Shown here in pieces: positions 34,877 to 46,659 of a stretch of 64,000 nucleotides of DNA. Each line of letters begins with the position of its first letter. The stretch's first letter is position 1. The notes beneath the pieces were generated by a model that saw only the letters and a program-made list of their open reading frames with translations, searched no databases and was not told the origin of the DNA. The position numbers and the translations under genes are program-made. The stretch is from Roridomyces roridus (lineage: Eukaryota > Basidiomycota > Agaricomycetes > Agaricales > Mycenaceae). Location of the stretch: positions 1-64,000 of the forward strand of contig JARKIF010000124.1 of assembly GCA_029378245.1 (NCBI GenBank). Reading direction: 5' to 3'.

Positions 34877-36264
34877 AATCAATGAAAATGTTGATCTGGC
34901 TGCAGGTATTGATAGCATTGAGGGAACCTGTGATCCCAGGTATATTCCCATTTTGAGTCACTGTTTACTTAACACTATCCAACAAACCAGTGAAATGTGT
35001 GATAGTGTCTAAAACATACTATTGCCTACATTGTGCATTCCCTGGATTTTACTTGGTGATACTAATGGTGCAGGAGACATTTGGGAGTGTACATAGAAAG
35101 TTCAGAGCCAGAAATCACCCAACCATGTACTCAGAAACATGAGTTTCATGGACATACATTTCTTGATCAATTCAGTGACTGAGCACCAAGGAAGGGTAAT
35201 ACAGCAGATTGGAGACTAGAAGTGAGTAGCTGACATTCAGAGCATTCCAAATATGTCTTATTTCATCACATTTAGTCAACAACTAATAGAGTTCTGTTCA
35301 AGTGCTGTCTGAGCAAATGCCCATAATCTTACCCTGTAACTGGGACATCCCACCACCCATCCAGAGGCCACTTGGGCAGTTTTCATTTTGGATGGATACA
35401 TTGGCACCTAATATCATGTTCCACCTCACTTTCAGCCTCTGAATGGAACTACAGAACCCCCCAGAGAAGGAACTTTGGGCATCGGTGCAAAATGATGTTG
35501 GTTGGTTGAATCTCAAGTTACACTTCTCTTCTGTTGGATTTCTTGGGTTATACTGGTGATCTGGACCAATTAAATACCCTCTATGCAATAGGATTGAGCA
35601 CATGAACTGTACAGGAGGAGAACTGGTGCAGAGTGGATTTTGACCAAGTTGTGGTAGAATCTCTGTGGACTCACATGCCTCTGAAACTGATTTTCAATTC
35701 GGGTTTGGGGAGTATCCGGGCACCCCAGAATTCTTGAGATCATACAGAATACTGGGTATCAGCACCCATTAGGAAATCACTCATTGGGCTGATGCACTTT
35801 CAATTCTTCTTCAAGGGCATGCTTCATATTAAAGAAGCAGGCTCATTGAATGATATGTAAGAACAGCCAGGAAGAATATCTAAAGGATTGAACCAGGCCA
35901 GCAAATGTTATCCTGAACTCAGAAAAGTGCCCTCTGTTCAACCCATACAGTGTCCTGGTCATGTTCTGTTGCCCTCCTATGGAAACCAAAAGATGCAGAA
36001 TATGTCAAAGAACAATTCATGGGCAGGATGCAACCCAAAATGCTGAGAGTTCTGCCTGCATTCCCTCAAAATCGCAAAATTTTCCTTTTTGGGAAGAAAG
36101 CGTAGTGGGTCCTGTCAATCAAGGCTGTGATCAAACCTTGATATTGAAGCATTTGACAAGATTCTACTCACATTGGGGCTGTGACTGTTATTTACATGCA
36201 TACTAAATCTATGCTGAATGAAAATTGTAGGTGCAGAGGGAGGGAAAAGGCAAAAGAAAGAAAA
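34877..36264. other. Unassigned 1.4 kb
   Basis: No gene recognised. A 30-bp stretch at 36079-36109 (containing TTTTTGGGAAGAAAGCGTAG) recurs at 52179-52209, implying a shared repeat. Confidence 0.35.
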
Positions 36265-36345
36265 GATGTGCCCCGGGGATTGAACCCGGGTTAAAGGGCA
36301 AGACATGAGGGGCAGGGACCGTAACCAGTACACTAAACAACCTTT
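36265..36345 (-). repeat. tRNA-like SINE head
   Basis: On the minus strand an A-box-like TAGTGTACTGGTTACGG is followed about 35 bases later by a perfect B box GGGTTCAATCCCC with a T-arm that can pair. The presumed acceptor strands do not pair, so it is a tRNA-derived repeat and not a tRNA gene. Confidence 0.5.
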
Positions 36346-36773
36346 GACCCAGACTTTTATTTCAACCATTCCTTGATCACCACCCGGTAGAAATCACCAT
36401 TGTTGATGGGGATCAGTATCCACTCTCCAGAGTTCAACCAGTCATATTCAGATTGCATTCCATCATGCTGGCTGTTTGCAGAGTATTTTACATCAAATAG
36501 GTCAAGGAAGCATTTTCAGGCACAGGTATATAGGGAGCTCATGTGGCCCAGAGAAAGAGGCATAATGTTGATGCACATCATTATTTGATGGCCGATGTGA
36601 TGTGGGTCCCGTTCACTTGCTCACTTTACGCCTCACACGTGCCGCTCGATATGGCAATTTGATGGGGGCAGTGAAAGGCTGTGCTTCATCGGCGTGAAAT
36701 TTATCAAATGATCACATCACGGCACACGTCCAATATTCGCCAAGTCGAATCAAAGATGAACTGTACTCAAGTA

Positions 36774-38303
36774 CAGTCGGAAACCCCCATCCGGACCGGA
36801 CCCACCACCGGACTAGAAGCGAGTTTTGGAACGCATCACGATTTCCCGATCCGGAAATGAGCCAACTTTCAGCCAAACAATGACATAAGACGGCAGCAAC
36901 GGCCGGCGCCGATTCACATCATTCGGTTCCTGAGACAAAATTCATTTATGTACAAGTCCCTTGCAAGGAGAAAAGTTTGAAGAATGGTCATCCTATTGCT
37001 CGCCAGGGTGTCGTACATACTAGACAGCGTGAATGAAGTACACAGACGTCGAACCGCCCGGGTTCTCTCCCATAGAAGCGCTCAAGAGTCAAGACCGCGG
37101 AAATTCAGCGCTCAGCCTGAAACACGCCTGAAACACGCCCACGCTCGCCCACGTCTACCCCTGCCCTGCCTGCCTCACCCGCTCCGCGATGCCCGCCTGC
37201 CATCCTTCCATGAGTGTAGGTGGTAGCGCAGTGTCGTGTAGTGTTTGAGCTCGTGCAATGGCAGCAAAGTGAGGACGGAGTGGGCGTGGGCGTGGGCGTG
37301 AGCATCGGCGTCATGGCGTGGGTATTGGCGTCCCGGCGCGGCGTGGGCCTCGCGAGTGGTGGCGTATGTGAGCAGGGTGGCAGCTGACAGGGTATGGTGA
37401 GGAGGCGATGGGCGGTGAGCGTGGTGCAGGGAAAGGTGGTGCAGTGAAAGGTGGTCGTTCATCGGCACGAATCAACGTTTGAGAGAGGTGCTAGTGCGTG
37501 TCGGGCGTGGGGTGTCGGGTAGCGAAGCGTCGGCGGGGCAACGGCAGGCTGGGCATGGGCGCATGCGTGGCGGGGACAAAGAGGAAAGGGTGGGCCTTGT
37601 AGGCGAGCGCCGGTGCCAAGATGCAGGGCGTCGTCGTTGTGGTCAATGGAAAGGAGAGTGATGAGTCAACGGCAGCGTTTGCGGCAGCCAGAGACAGTGC
37701 CGTGCTGCCGAAGGGCTGTGTATTTGGATATAGTTTGTTCCACTTCCACATCGGGAACCAGTGATGCGTTCCAATTGCAAGATCGCACCGGACTCGGGCA
37801 GTTCGGCAACTCTGATGGGGCTGAACTTTTACTGAGTCATAGCCATGTTGGTGGACTCCCCGGCCATGGATTTGCAGACAGGAATGGAAGCTGACCATCG
37901 AGATACGGTCAATTTACTTGGTGCTCACTGAAACACCCAAATCACGGAATCCACCAAAGTCATTTGATTATTTCTCAACCACCACGGCACCTGGAGGGCT
38001 CTAGTATTATGAGGATATAGACCTCAATGGGGCCTTCCAAGAGAGACTTTACCCCGTGGGAAAAGCACAGGTGTCGGGTCAGTAATAATGATTTGCTCCG
38101 GATGTGGGTTTATCTCATGTCGGCATGATCTTGAAAACTTTGTTTCGACACGACGAAGGGCAAGCTCTTATGACCTGAACATTTTTTTGAATACAGGTCA
38201 TATACCCATCTACCAGACCCCAATAGTATACTGCGGCAGCGGCCTTCAGTCTCATGATATCACACAATCTTTGATGAGTGGTCCGGATGGGGGTTTCCGA
38301 CTG
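36774..38303. mobile_element. TA-flanked element with 24-bp perfect inverted ends (pogo/Tc1-like)
   Basis: The left end CAGTCGGAAACCCCCATCCG and four further bases are perfectly repeated in inverse at the right end (to 38303). TA flanks both sides (36772-36773 and 38304-38305). The interior has a GGCGTG-rich minisatellite near 37280-37350 and no transposase. CAGTCGG-type ends with TA duplication fit the Tc1/pogo group (inference). Confidence 0.75.
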
Positions 38304-38311
38304 TACTCTAA

Positions 38312-38776
38312 TTAGAGTAGTAGCTTGGTATTAGGAGGGTGGGGGTGTGTAATGTAGTTAGTTTGGAATGAATTTGGAGGGGGGTATGGGGTATATTGTG
38401 CAGGATAATGAGAATACGGGTATTGATACGGTGCGGGAGCCTGGTACGGGTAGTGGAAAGCAAACGCCGGTTGTGGAGGCAGCGACAAGGGTGGGCCGGG
38501 CATGGTGGTGGACGGTCCCGGCAGCGGCGTGGTCGATGGTCCTACGGCAGATGCTGTTGATGGTGCCGCCCGGGGCTTATCCGATCCCTTCGCCTTGTGC
38601 CCGCTGGCGGCGCCACCTCCATATGAAGGGTCTCCGGCGGGGGCGTGTCGCGTTTTGACCATGGGCATGACATGTGTCATCTGCTCACGGGCGCTCTTGG
38701 GGCCAGACAGACCGGAAATGCTGCCTCCCAGGGCAAAAGACCCCATCCAATCCCGATCACTGTGCACCAATATCAA
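38312..38776 (-). CDS. Hypothetical proline/tyrosine-rich protein
   Basis: 154 codons; the C-terminal half is low-complexity (PPQPAFAFHYPYQAPAPYQYP ... YTPYPPPNS) and ends NTKLLL. The N-terminal half (FALGGSISGLSGPKSAREQM) has no motif I know. It lies in the 600 bp between two mobile elements and may be a 3' exon of a broken gene. Existence as a real gene is uncertain. Confidence 0.35.
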   Translation of the reverse strand: MILVHSDRDWMGSFALGGSISGLSGPKSAREQMTHVMPMVKTRHAPAGDPSYGGGAASGHKAKGSDKPRAAPSTASAVGPSTTPLPGPSTTMPGPPLSLPPQPAFAFHYPYQAPAPYQYPYSHYPAQYTPYPPPNSFQTNYITHPHPPNTKLLL

Positions 38777-39207
38777 CTCTCTTTTATCAATTCAGACCAA
38801 GTCTCAACCAGAGCCTGAAACACAGATGATTTTCTGGTACACCCACCTGGGCACCTATGGTCATGAAATTTTACAGGTGGGAAGGGGTCACCCATAGCAA
38901 TAAGGTAGATGCAATACAAGTTCGGCTGCCCCACTTGATTCGCTGTGACTTTTACCATTTTGGGAAGCAAAGCAGAACTTCGGGATAAAACAATTTTTTG
39001 TGAATGCTCGAGGATGAAATTACAAAATCGGCCTCAAGGGTCCTCTGTAGATTGGTCCTAGATTGCTATTCCCGGTTTTACATCCATAAAAAGTCCAAAA
39101 TTGGAGGACTAGTTTCCAAAATACAGTCTCCAGCATGTGTAATCTCAAAGTTTCTTTGACTGTTGCCCTCAAAAAAATTCAATGGGTGTCTCCTTGGTAT
39201 CTACTAC

Positions 39208-40131
39208 ATGCCTCAGCAAAAGAAAGCCGTCCGCGACAGGCTGAACCGCCTCAATGGCCTCTTAGCCTCACCAAAGCGAGCCATCAAACGCGGGTTAATT
39301 GCCTTGAGTCTAGTCAAGAGCCCAGAGAAGAGGCCTGACAAAAGGCGCCGTGAAGACGATCTCGAGGACATCCAGAACCAGCCTGTGCGATTCCTATTCC
39401 CAGCTGAATCCACAATTGACGCGTCTGACCCTTCTGACTAGCCAACTCCGGGTCCTGGCAGTGAATCTCCTCGGTTCGTACCCGTAATGGACTGCGAAGA
39501 AATGCCGTTGGCAGATGAGGACGAAGAAAACTCGGACGAGGATGTCTTCCTGGACAGACCATTCCGCCACGACATATTCCATCAAGGACTTACACCCGAA
39601 AGACCTACAGCTGCACCTCTCTCCTTCAATATTGTTCACAAATGGAACGGGTCTTCTCGGGCTCATCTAGACGCTGCTGAATCTTCGTCGTCTGTCCACT
39701 CTGTCCATACATTCCCCGTGTCAGAAGCTTCCATGTTATTTGTTGACGACGAAGGCCATGTTCTGGACGAACTCGAGGAGAACATACCTCCCGAGCTAGA
39801 TGAGCTACTTGCGCCTGATGCTGGTGTATTCCAGGGGGATGGATATCCTCGTCCGGCGCCGCCTCAGGGCTTCCTTGAGAGGATGGCGGCAATTGGGAAG
39901 AAGCAGGCCTTGGCTGTTGCCCCAGATATCACGACTGCCAAAGCTGTCGTTCTCCGGGGGCCGAGCCGAGGCAAAGCAGGCGGCTACAAGGCACCGGATT
40001 TCACCGTTTGGGTGCGGAACCGGATAGAGGGTATTCGAGCACACCTTGCTTTGTATACCAATCCCAATTCCACAACCTACAGAAGATGGGCCGAGTCAGC
40101 ACGTCAAGCTGCCATTGCGATGGGTCGATGA
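39208..40131 (+). pseudogene. Transposon-associated protein of unknown function, one in-frame stop
   Basis: One frame of 308 codons including the stop runs from MPQQKKAVRDRLNRLNGLLA to ESARQAAIAMGR. It is broken only by TAG at 39439-39441. The N-terminal 60 residues are strongly basic (KSPEKRPDKRRRED) and could bind DNA. The middle is acidic (ADEDEENSDEDVFLD; ENIPPELDELLAPD). The last 60 residues (VWVRNRIEGIRAHLALY ... YRRWAESARQAAI) look helical. No known domain is recognised. Its position inside the inverted repeats, upstream of the transposase on the same strand, suggests an accessory transposition function. The TAG may be a nonsense mutation or could be read through. Confidence 0.6.
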
Positions 40132-40394
40132 TGAGTCGTGGATTCAACCACGGCTGAAATAAATCGAATTCATGTGACCTTTCAATCTAATCGGTTGATT
40201 AATCCACGGCAAAACCAGGATACAAATCAGAGGAACATCCCCCGGCGGCGCTCTAGAGTACGATAGTGGATCAAGTTGATGTTAAACACGGAACAATGAC
40301 AAGCCGTAGCCAGTATATTAGAAGGCATGTAAATTAGTGTAGAACAGTGAATCCCCCTCCCCTCTGTTGGCATAACATACGACCGAACTTCATT

Positions 40395-40645
40395 TTGACT
40401 GAGCTGTGGGATTATTGCAACGTCGGCTTGACTGCGCGTGCCCTGAAGTCCTTTTTGAGTTCGACCGTTCTCCAGCGCTGAGCTGTGAGCGCCCTGAGGT
40501 CCATTCCGGTTGGGCTGAGCTGTGGGTTCTCTGAGGTTACTGGAATTCGGTGTGGTTAAATTCGATTGGTTGCATACGACCGAGCTGTGGACGTCCTGAA
40601 GTCGAAAGACCGAGCTGTGGATATCCTGAAGTCCTCTGTGTGAAT
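40395..40645 (+). repeat. Five degenerate direct repeats between the two transposon genes
   Basis: Units of the form GAGCTGTGG(N)CCTGAAGTC recur at about 40402, 40480, 40518, 40588 and 40611, with spacing 23 to about 75 bp. They lie upstream of the transposase gene and may be protein-binding sites or part of its promoter. Confidence 0.55.
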
Positions 40646-40828
40646 TAGTTGAATACCTACGGCAAGGTCAAGCATTGACGAAAGCCCAACTTTGGTGGTT
40701 GATTGCGGTAGTAGCTCTACGCTATAAAATACATTGGTTTTACCTGCTCGGAATATCCTTGTGTGATTTGAATTGACGGTCGATACGCCTGACCCACCTC
40801 CCCGAACACATACACACGGCATCGATTA

Positions 40829-42571
40829 GTGGTAGTTGGTTTTGGATTTGAGAGCTTGACATTGTCTAGCTCGTTGATTAGTCCGATTTCACTGCTGCAC
40901 ATTGGTGCACCGTTTCATCGAGACGGCGAGCATTGTGGGCGTATCTTGGCCAGTCTCAGCCGAGCGTACATCAAAGACCGCAAAGTTTTGCCGATTAACC
41001 CGTATGGAGGTTGGAAAGAATCAATGTTGGCGGACGAGGAACTGGCGAACGAGATCCGCAAATACCTTCAAGAACTGGGCAAGTTCATCACGGCGGAGAA
41101 GCTTGTCGAATTCCTTGCGCGCGAGGACATTATGGAGAAGCATGGCATTGAGACGAAAATCAGCCTGAGCACTGCTCGAAACTATTTGAATGAGCTTGGA
41201 TATCGGTAAGTGGTGGTCAGCCTGCCAGTATCTTGCTCACCATGGCTCAGATTCCGAGTCGAAAAAAAGGGCCAATACTCTGACGGCCATGAGCGCGAGG
41301 ATATTGTGTATTACAGGGACGAGGTTTACCTTCCCGCTCTCAAGGGGTTCCAGGACCGATCTTTCGTCTTTGAGCCGGACGGGTCGGTCATAACACTTAG
41401 TCTTCCCGCCCGAGTGCGACGAACGGTGATCTGGTATCACGATGAGAGTATATTTTATGCTCACGATCGTCGGCAGAAATATTGGTATCACAAAGATGCG
41501 CCGGTAACCCCGTACAGGAAGGGCGAGGGTGTGTCCTTCATGGTTGCCGACTACTTCTCTGCAGACTTCGGCTGGCTCCGTACGCAAGACGGCGAGCCGG
41601 CGGCACGTCGATCCATGCGACCTGGGAAGAATCGAGATGGTTACTTCTCAGGCGACGATATTGAAGAACAGGCTCTGGCAGCCTGCGCCGTTGTACGAGA
41701 GCGATGGCCCGAGTTTGACCACATCTTTGTTTACGACAACGCGACCACTCATCGGAAGCGCAGCGAGGGCGCGCTCTCTGCCCGAACTATGCCAAAATCA
41801 ATCTCCGGCACACGGAAGTCCAAGAACGCCGATGCTGATAGCAACTTCCTCGTTTCCGTACCCAAACGGAACGCGGATGGAACAGTGATGCACGACGAGC
41901 ACGGCAGCCGCTTGAAGGAGAAAATCCAGATGACAGGAGCTCGTTTTGCCGACGGCTCACCACAAGACTTGTATTGTCCTTCGGACCATGCTAAACATGC
42001 TGGGAAGTTCAAGGGGATGGAGGTGATTCTCGAGGAACGACGGAAGAAGGGAGATCTTGGTGATATTTCTGAACAGGCACTCAAGAAGAAGAATGCCGAA
42101 TGCAAGCCGGGCTTCAAATGTGCCAAGCCTGATTCCACGACCTGTTGCATGCGGCGCATGCTCTTCAATCAACCCGATTTCGCATCTGTCCAGTCCTGCC
42201 TCGAGGAGGCCTGTGCCGGACAAGATGTCACAGTCTTATTTTTGCCCAAGTTCCACTGCGAACTCAATCCTATCGAGATGGTCTGGGGCTACGCCAAACG
42301 GATTTACAGGCTAAATCCCGAGTCATCGCGGGAAGATGTACTGGAAAGGAACACGTTCAACGCGCTCGACGAAGTCCCTCTTGATTCCATGCGCGCGTTC
42401 GTTCGTCGCGCTCATCGTTTTGCCGATGCATACCGCCAAGGACTGGATGGCGCGCAAGCTGCCTGGGCAGCCAGAAAATACAAGGGACATCGTACACTGC
42501 CCGCAGAATTTAAAAAAGACATGATCGCAGCTGGAATACTGCGAGGAGGGAACCAGAGTGCCGGTTTGTAA
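40829..42571 (+). CDS. IS630/Tc1-superfamily DDE transposase
   Basis: Exon 1 runs to 41205 and exon 2 is 41251-42571; joining across the GT-AG intron gives NELGYRFRVEKKGQY. The N-terminal part is an HTH-like region (LADEELANEIRKYLQELG ... STARNYLNELGYR). The catalytic triad is visible: D in VIWYHDESIF, D in HIFVYDNATTHRKR, E in FHCELNPIEMVW. Between the second D and the E is an insertion with clustered cysteines (PGFKCAKPDSTTCCMRR) that is also present in the 11720-12406 relic. The C-terminus has RKYKGHRTLP. No inactivating change was found. The exact start upstream of 40970 is unsure. It is the presumed mobility enzyme of the surrounding element and acts in the nucleus. Confidence 0.82.
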
Positions 42572-43074
42572 TGTAGTACGACAGTAATTTGGAAACTAGT
42601 CCCTCAATTTTGATCCAAAAATTGCGAAAAAAATTGGGAGACCACTCAAGATGTATCTACACAGGACCCTTGAGGCTGATTTGCGAGCTTTCTCGTGAGA
42701 GCCTTGTAAAGGGTTGTCGACTGGTGTTCTTTCCCAAAAAGGTCATTGTGACAATCACATCACGTGGGGCAACCGAACTTGTATTGCGTCTACCTTATGT
42801 GGATTTATTTTGCCATCAAAGATTGATCACCGGTTGATGATTTCGTTACACTTGCATTTTCGTTACACATTTAGCATCTGTACTCTACAAGTGTACCCAT
42901 GATATATTCATGTTGAACAAGTAAAGGCAGTGGAAACATGTCTGAACGTGTCATGAGGGCATGGGAATGTTTTCAAACTCCGGACTTTACGGCATTACAA
43001 GGCGGCCTATCAAGTGATCACTGATGTTATCAACAGACTATAACATAAGGAAGGATGAGTGACGACATCTTATA

Positions 43075-43260
43075 GTGTCTGTCTACGAGAGACTAACCCG
43101 TTACTATCAGTCCGTCGACCTCTTGATCACATACACGACCAATTCAGACTGGCCGGAAATCACGCACAAGCTTCTTCCTGGGCAGCAGGCTTCTGATTGT
43201 CCTGACCTGGTGGCTCGGGTTTCTCATCTCAAAAAGAAGGCCATCATCGAGGACATCACA
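43075..43260 (+). pseudogene. Helitron Rep/helicase N-terminal domain fragment
   Basis: The translated stretch DLLITYTTNSDWPEITHKL followed by LPGQQASDCPDLVARVSHLKKK matches the conserved helitron-like N domain (pattern F-x-T-x-T-x-N-x-x-WPEI ... RPDLVARVF). Only about 60 residues are present; the two-tyrosine Rep motif and helicase domain are absent. No Helitron ends were found. Confidence 0.75.
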
Positions 43261-43981
43261 ACTATGGATTTGGTAAAATCACAATGGCTGATCACCCGAG
43301 AACACTTTATTGCAACAAAGTCTAGCTACTTGTACTTTGTAAGTCCTACCTACTACTATTCTGCAGCTTTATTGCAACATCCATTGCAACCTTGATTGGA
43401 TATAGAGGTCCTAGCGGTGATAACATATCATTCCCTGGTTAATTCCATCAAATCAATAAGCAGCCGTCCAACTCAGATGTGTTGTCACTGTTGTGTTTCA
43501 ACATCAGCCTTTTGACAAAAATCTTGTCAGCTTTCGGCACTTTTCCGCTTGACAATGAGCTCGGCAAAGTGAAAAGTGGCAAAGTCCACATTTCAGCTCC
43601 CTCAAACATAGGCTTGCAGAGACCATGTAGCTATCTGAATGGAATATTAGTTGAAATGTCCCAGAATGTCAAAAAGTCTGTGAGGTTCCGGCAAGGGGAG
43701 AGCCATAACGGCGGCATCAATTCCGTGTTGCCGAGCACTTGTCGGGTAACTGAGTTGGCTTGTGAAAAGTGGTCCGTCGTCAACTTGAGCACTTTCGGCA
43801 CTTGTCCCTGCCAAAATTTGGCAGGGGAAAGCTGACAAGCATCGAAAAGTAAATTGTAGAAAGTCTGATGAAGGGTAAGTGAATAAAGGAAAGAGTGCAT
43901 ACATGGAGATAGTAGAGAACATTTGAAGACCACAGGGAGAAGAATCAACACATAAATGCTGGTATATGTTACATTGTCAGA
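43261..43981. other. Unassigned, 3' of the F-box-ankyrin gene
   Basis: No gene recognised. Likely includes the 3' untranslated region of the minus-strand F-box-ankyrin gene, which ends at 43982. Confidence 0.35.
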
Positions 43982-44164
43982 CTAAAAGGATTCTGATTCC
44001 AATGTAGAAAAATCCAGGTCTGATACATAAGGGGAAGGCAAGTCTGAATCTTCAATGTCAGGAAAGTCTGAAATTTCAATGTCAGCAGAGTCTGAATCAT
44101 CTGTGTCAGATGACTCAGAATCATGGGGGCTTGGTTCCGGCGTATCAATTTCCAGATGCCCATA

Positions 44165-44825
44165 TAGGGCTGGGCACCGTACCGTAACGGACACGGCCGT
44201 AATTGATACGGCCGTATTGAGACACGGCCGTGACATGACGGCCCGTAGAATAGTAGCATCAATCACTCACGGTACGCTACGGTGCCGTATACGACCGTAT
44301 TTCCGTAACGCGGCCGTAAATTGATGGCCAATCATTTCTCATGAGAGTCCGACTTCCTGGATGATTGTGAGCATCGGCATTGGATCTTATGATATGAAGC
44401 ACCTCTCCCATACATACCCATCCTTCGTCGGGCAGAATTGGGGCGGGGCATGTCCGCCGCCGCCGGCTTTGAAGGTTGATGGCGTGTTTGATGCATTGAT
44501 GTGGCTACCGTAAATATCGACAATACCCGCGGCAGCCGCCAGCTGCCGCCTCATCCAAAGGGGATGGTGTTTCCGCAGCTGTACAAGTTCCCACATGGCT
44601 TGGTGAGACAATTCTGACACAAATCACCCGCGATAACAGTGTTTAGAGGACATTGCCGAGCATTTCCGTATTACGGCCGTAACGGCCGTGTTTTTACGGG
44701 AAATACGGCACACGGCCGTGTTGGACACGGGCCGTGTCAAGACCACTACCAGGGGCCACGGCACGGCACCGTATCCGTATTACGGAGCCGTATTCCGTAG
44801 GGTACGGTTACGGTGCCCAGCCCTA
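44165..44825. mobile_element. hAT-type MITE beta (TAGGGCTGGGCACCGTA ends)
   Basis: Ends TAGGGCTGGGCACCGTA (44165) and its inverse (to 44825). The 8-bp duplication TGCCCATA is perfect (44157-44164 and 44826-44833). Both terminal 150-bp regions contain many ACGGCCGT units. Inserted six codons' width before the acidic tail of the F-box-ankyrin gene. Confidence 0.93.
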
Positions 44826-46114
44826 TGCCCATATTTTAATGCAATGAGGAAGACTGTCCACGCAGGGTCATTGATTAGGGTGAGGGATGCATTATAGTCC
44901 AAAAGTAGCTTGACAATGGAAATATGGTGGTTGCCAGAGGAAATATGCAGTGGAGTCCACCCAGCCGCCTCAACAGCATTGACAGATGCCCCACATTGAA
45001 TGAGCAGCTTTGCAATGGCAAGGTGGCCATATTGGGAGGCAAGGTGTAATGGACTCCAACCATCCTTCTCGGTAGTGTCAACTGGGACCCCATGTCCAAC
45101 AAGCAGCTTTGCAATGTCAGGATGGCTGTTTGAGGAGGCAACGTGTAATGGAGTCCAGCCGCCCTCCTTAGAAACATTGACAGATGCCCCATGTCCAACA
45201 AGCAGCTCCACAATGTCAAGGTAGCCATACCGGGAGGCAAGGTGCAGTGGAGTCCAGCCATCCTTCTCTGCAACATCAACTGATGCACCATGTCTAAGAA
45301 GCAGATGTACAATCTGCAGGAAGCCATACCAGGAGGCAAGGTGCAACGGAGTCTGACCATCCTTGTTAGCAACATTGGCTGATGCTCCATATTCAAAAAG
45401 TAGCTTTGCAATGTCAAGGTGGGCATTTGAGGAGGCAATGTGCAGCGGAGTCTGGCCATCCTTTCCAGGAACATTGACCAATGCCCCATGTTCCAAAAGT
45501 AGCTTTGCAATGTCAAGATGGGCATTTGAGGAGGCAAGGTGCAATGGAGTCCAGCTGTCCTTCTCTGTGGCATCAACTGATGCCCCATGTCCAACAAGCA
45601 GCTTTGCAATGTGCGGGAGGCCATACCAGGAGGCAAGGTGAAGCGGATTCTGACCATCCTTTCTAGCAACATTGACTGATGCTCTATGTTCAACAAGCAG
45701 CTTCACAATGTCCAGGTGACCATGCCAGGAGGCAAGGTGCAGCAGAGTCTGGCCATCCTCCTTAGCAACATTGACCAATGCCCCATGTTGTAAAAGTAGC
45801 TTTGCAATGTCTTGAAGGTGTGCATTTGAGGAGGCAAGGTGCAATGGAGTCTGGCCATCCTTTCCAGCAACATTGACCAATGCCCCATATTCCAAAAGTA
45901 GCTTTGCAATGTCAAGGTGGCCATTCAAGGAGGCGAGGTGCAATGGAGTCCAATGATCCTTTCTTGCCATATTGCACAATGCCCCATGTTCAACAAGCAG
46001 CTTTGAAATGTCAAGGTAACCATACCGGGAGGCAAGGTGCAGAGGAGTCTGACCATCCTTCTTGGTGACATTGACTGATGCCCCATGTTCTATGAGCAGC
46101 TTTGCCATGTCAAG

Positions 46115-46659
46115 TAGGGCTCCGGCCCGGCCGTTGACGGCGACGGCCGTCGCTCTGACGGCCGTCATGGGAGGTCGGACGGGCCCCACCCGGCCGTCAG
46201 ACCATGTTGTGAGGCCTCAAAACGGCCGGGTGGTACCCGTCAGACCCGTCACAGCCGTCATGACGGGTCGGAGCGGTGACAGCCCGTGCCTCCAGCTAAA
46301 TCGACCATCAGATTGATGTCAACGTGATGCCGGCAAGTCAAAATTACGGATTGGTACCCGGGAAGCCTCCAGAACCAGCCAGAACCGCAGTAGTGGGCCA
46401 TGGGGAAGATTGCCGATGACCCATGTGTGCTACCCCTGGAGCATCAAGTGATGATGGCAGCTCGGCATGGTTAGTTAGCCGAGGACCCGTCACCACCCGC
46501 CATGGCCCGTCGACGGCCGGGAACGGGTACCCCGTCAGCCAAGGAACCGGACCCGGACCCGGCCGTCAAAATTGTGGCTTCAGAGGGCTGTACGGCCGGG
46601 CCGGCACCCGTTGTGACGGCTCGTTGACCCGTCATTTTGACGGTCGGGTCGGAGCCCTA
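46115..46659. mobile_element. hAT-type MITE gamma (TAGGGCTCCG ends)
   Basis: Ends TAGGGCTCCGGCCCGG (46115) and the inverse of TAGGGCTCCGACCCGACC (to 46659). The 8-bp duplication ATGTCAAG is perfect (46107-46114 and 46660-46667). The terminal regions are rich in GACGGCCGTC and ACGGGT words. It interrupts the first ankyrin unit of the F-box-ankyrin gene. Confidence 0.93.

Larger units (their letters stand above)
38903..42795 (+). mobile_element. Two-gene DDE transposon with ~220-bp inverted repeats
   Basis: 38903-39125 is repeated in inverse at about 42585-42795. Matching blocks in order from the outside are AGGTAGATGCAATACAAGTTCGG, TTTTGGGAA, CTCAAGGGTCCT and GGACTAGTTTCC. TA lies next to both outer ends. 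Inside are an acidic protein of unknown function (39208-40131) and an IS630/Tc1-like DDE transposase (40829-42571), both on the plus strand. Between them is a set of short direct repeats. The size (3.9 kb), long repeats and second gene are unlike standard Tc1 elements. Confidence 0.75.

Noticed and set aside
36265..36345. Functional tRNA gene
   Set aside because: A and B boxes are present but the acceptor strands do not pair and no proper anticodon arm could be drawn.
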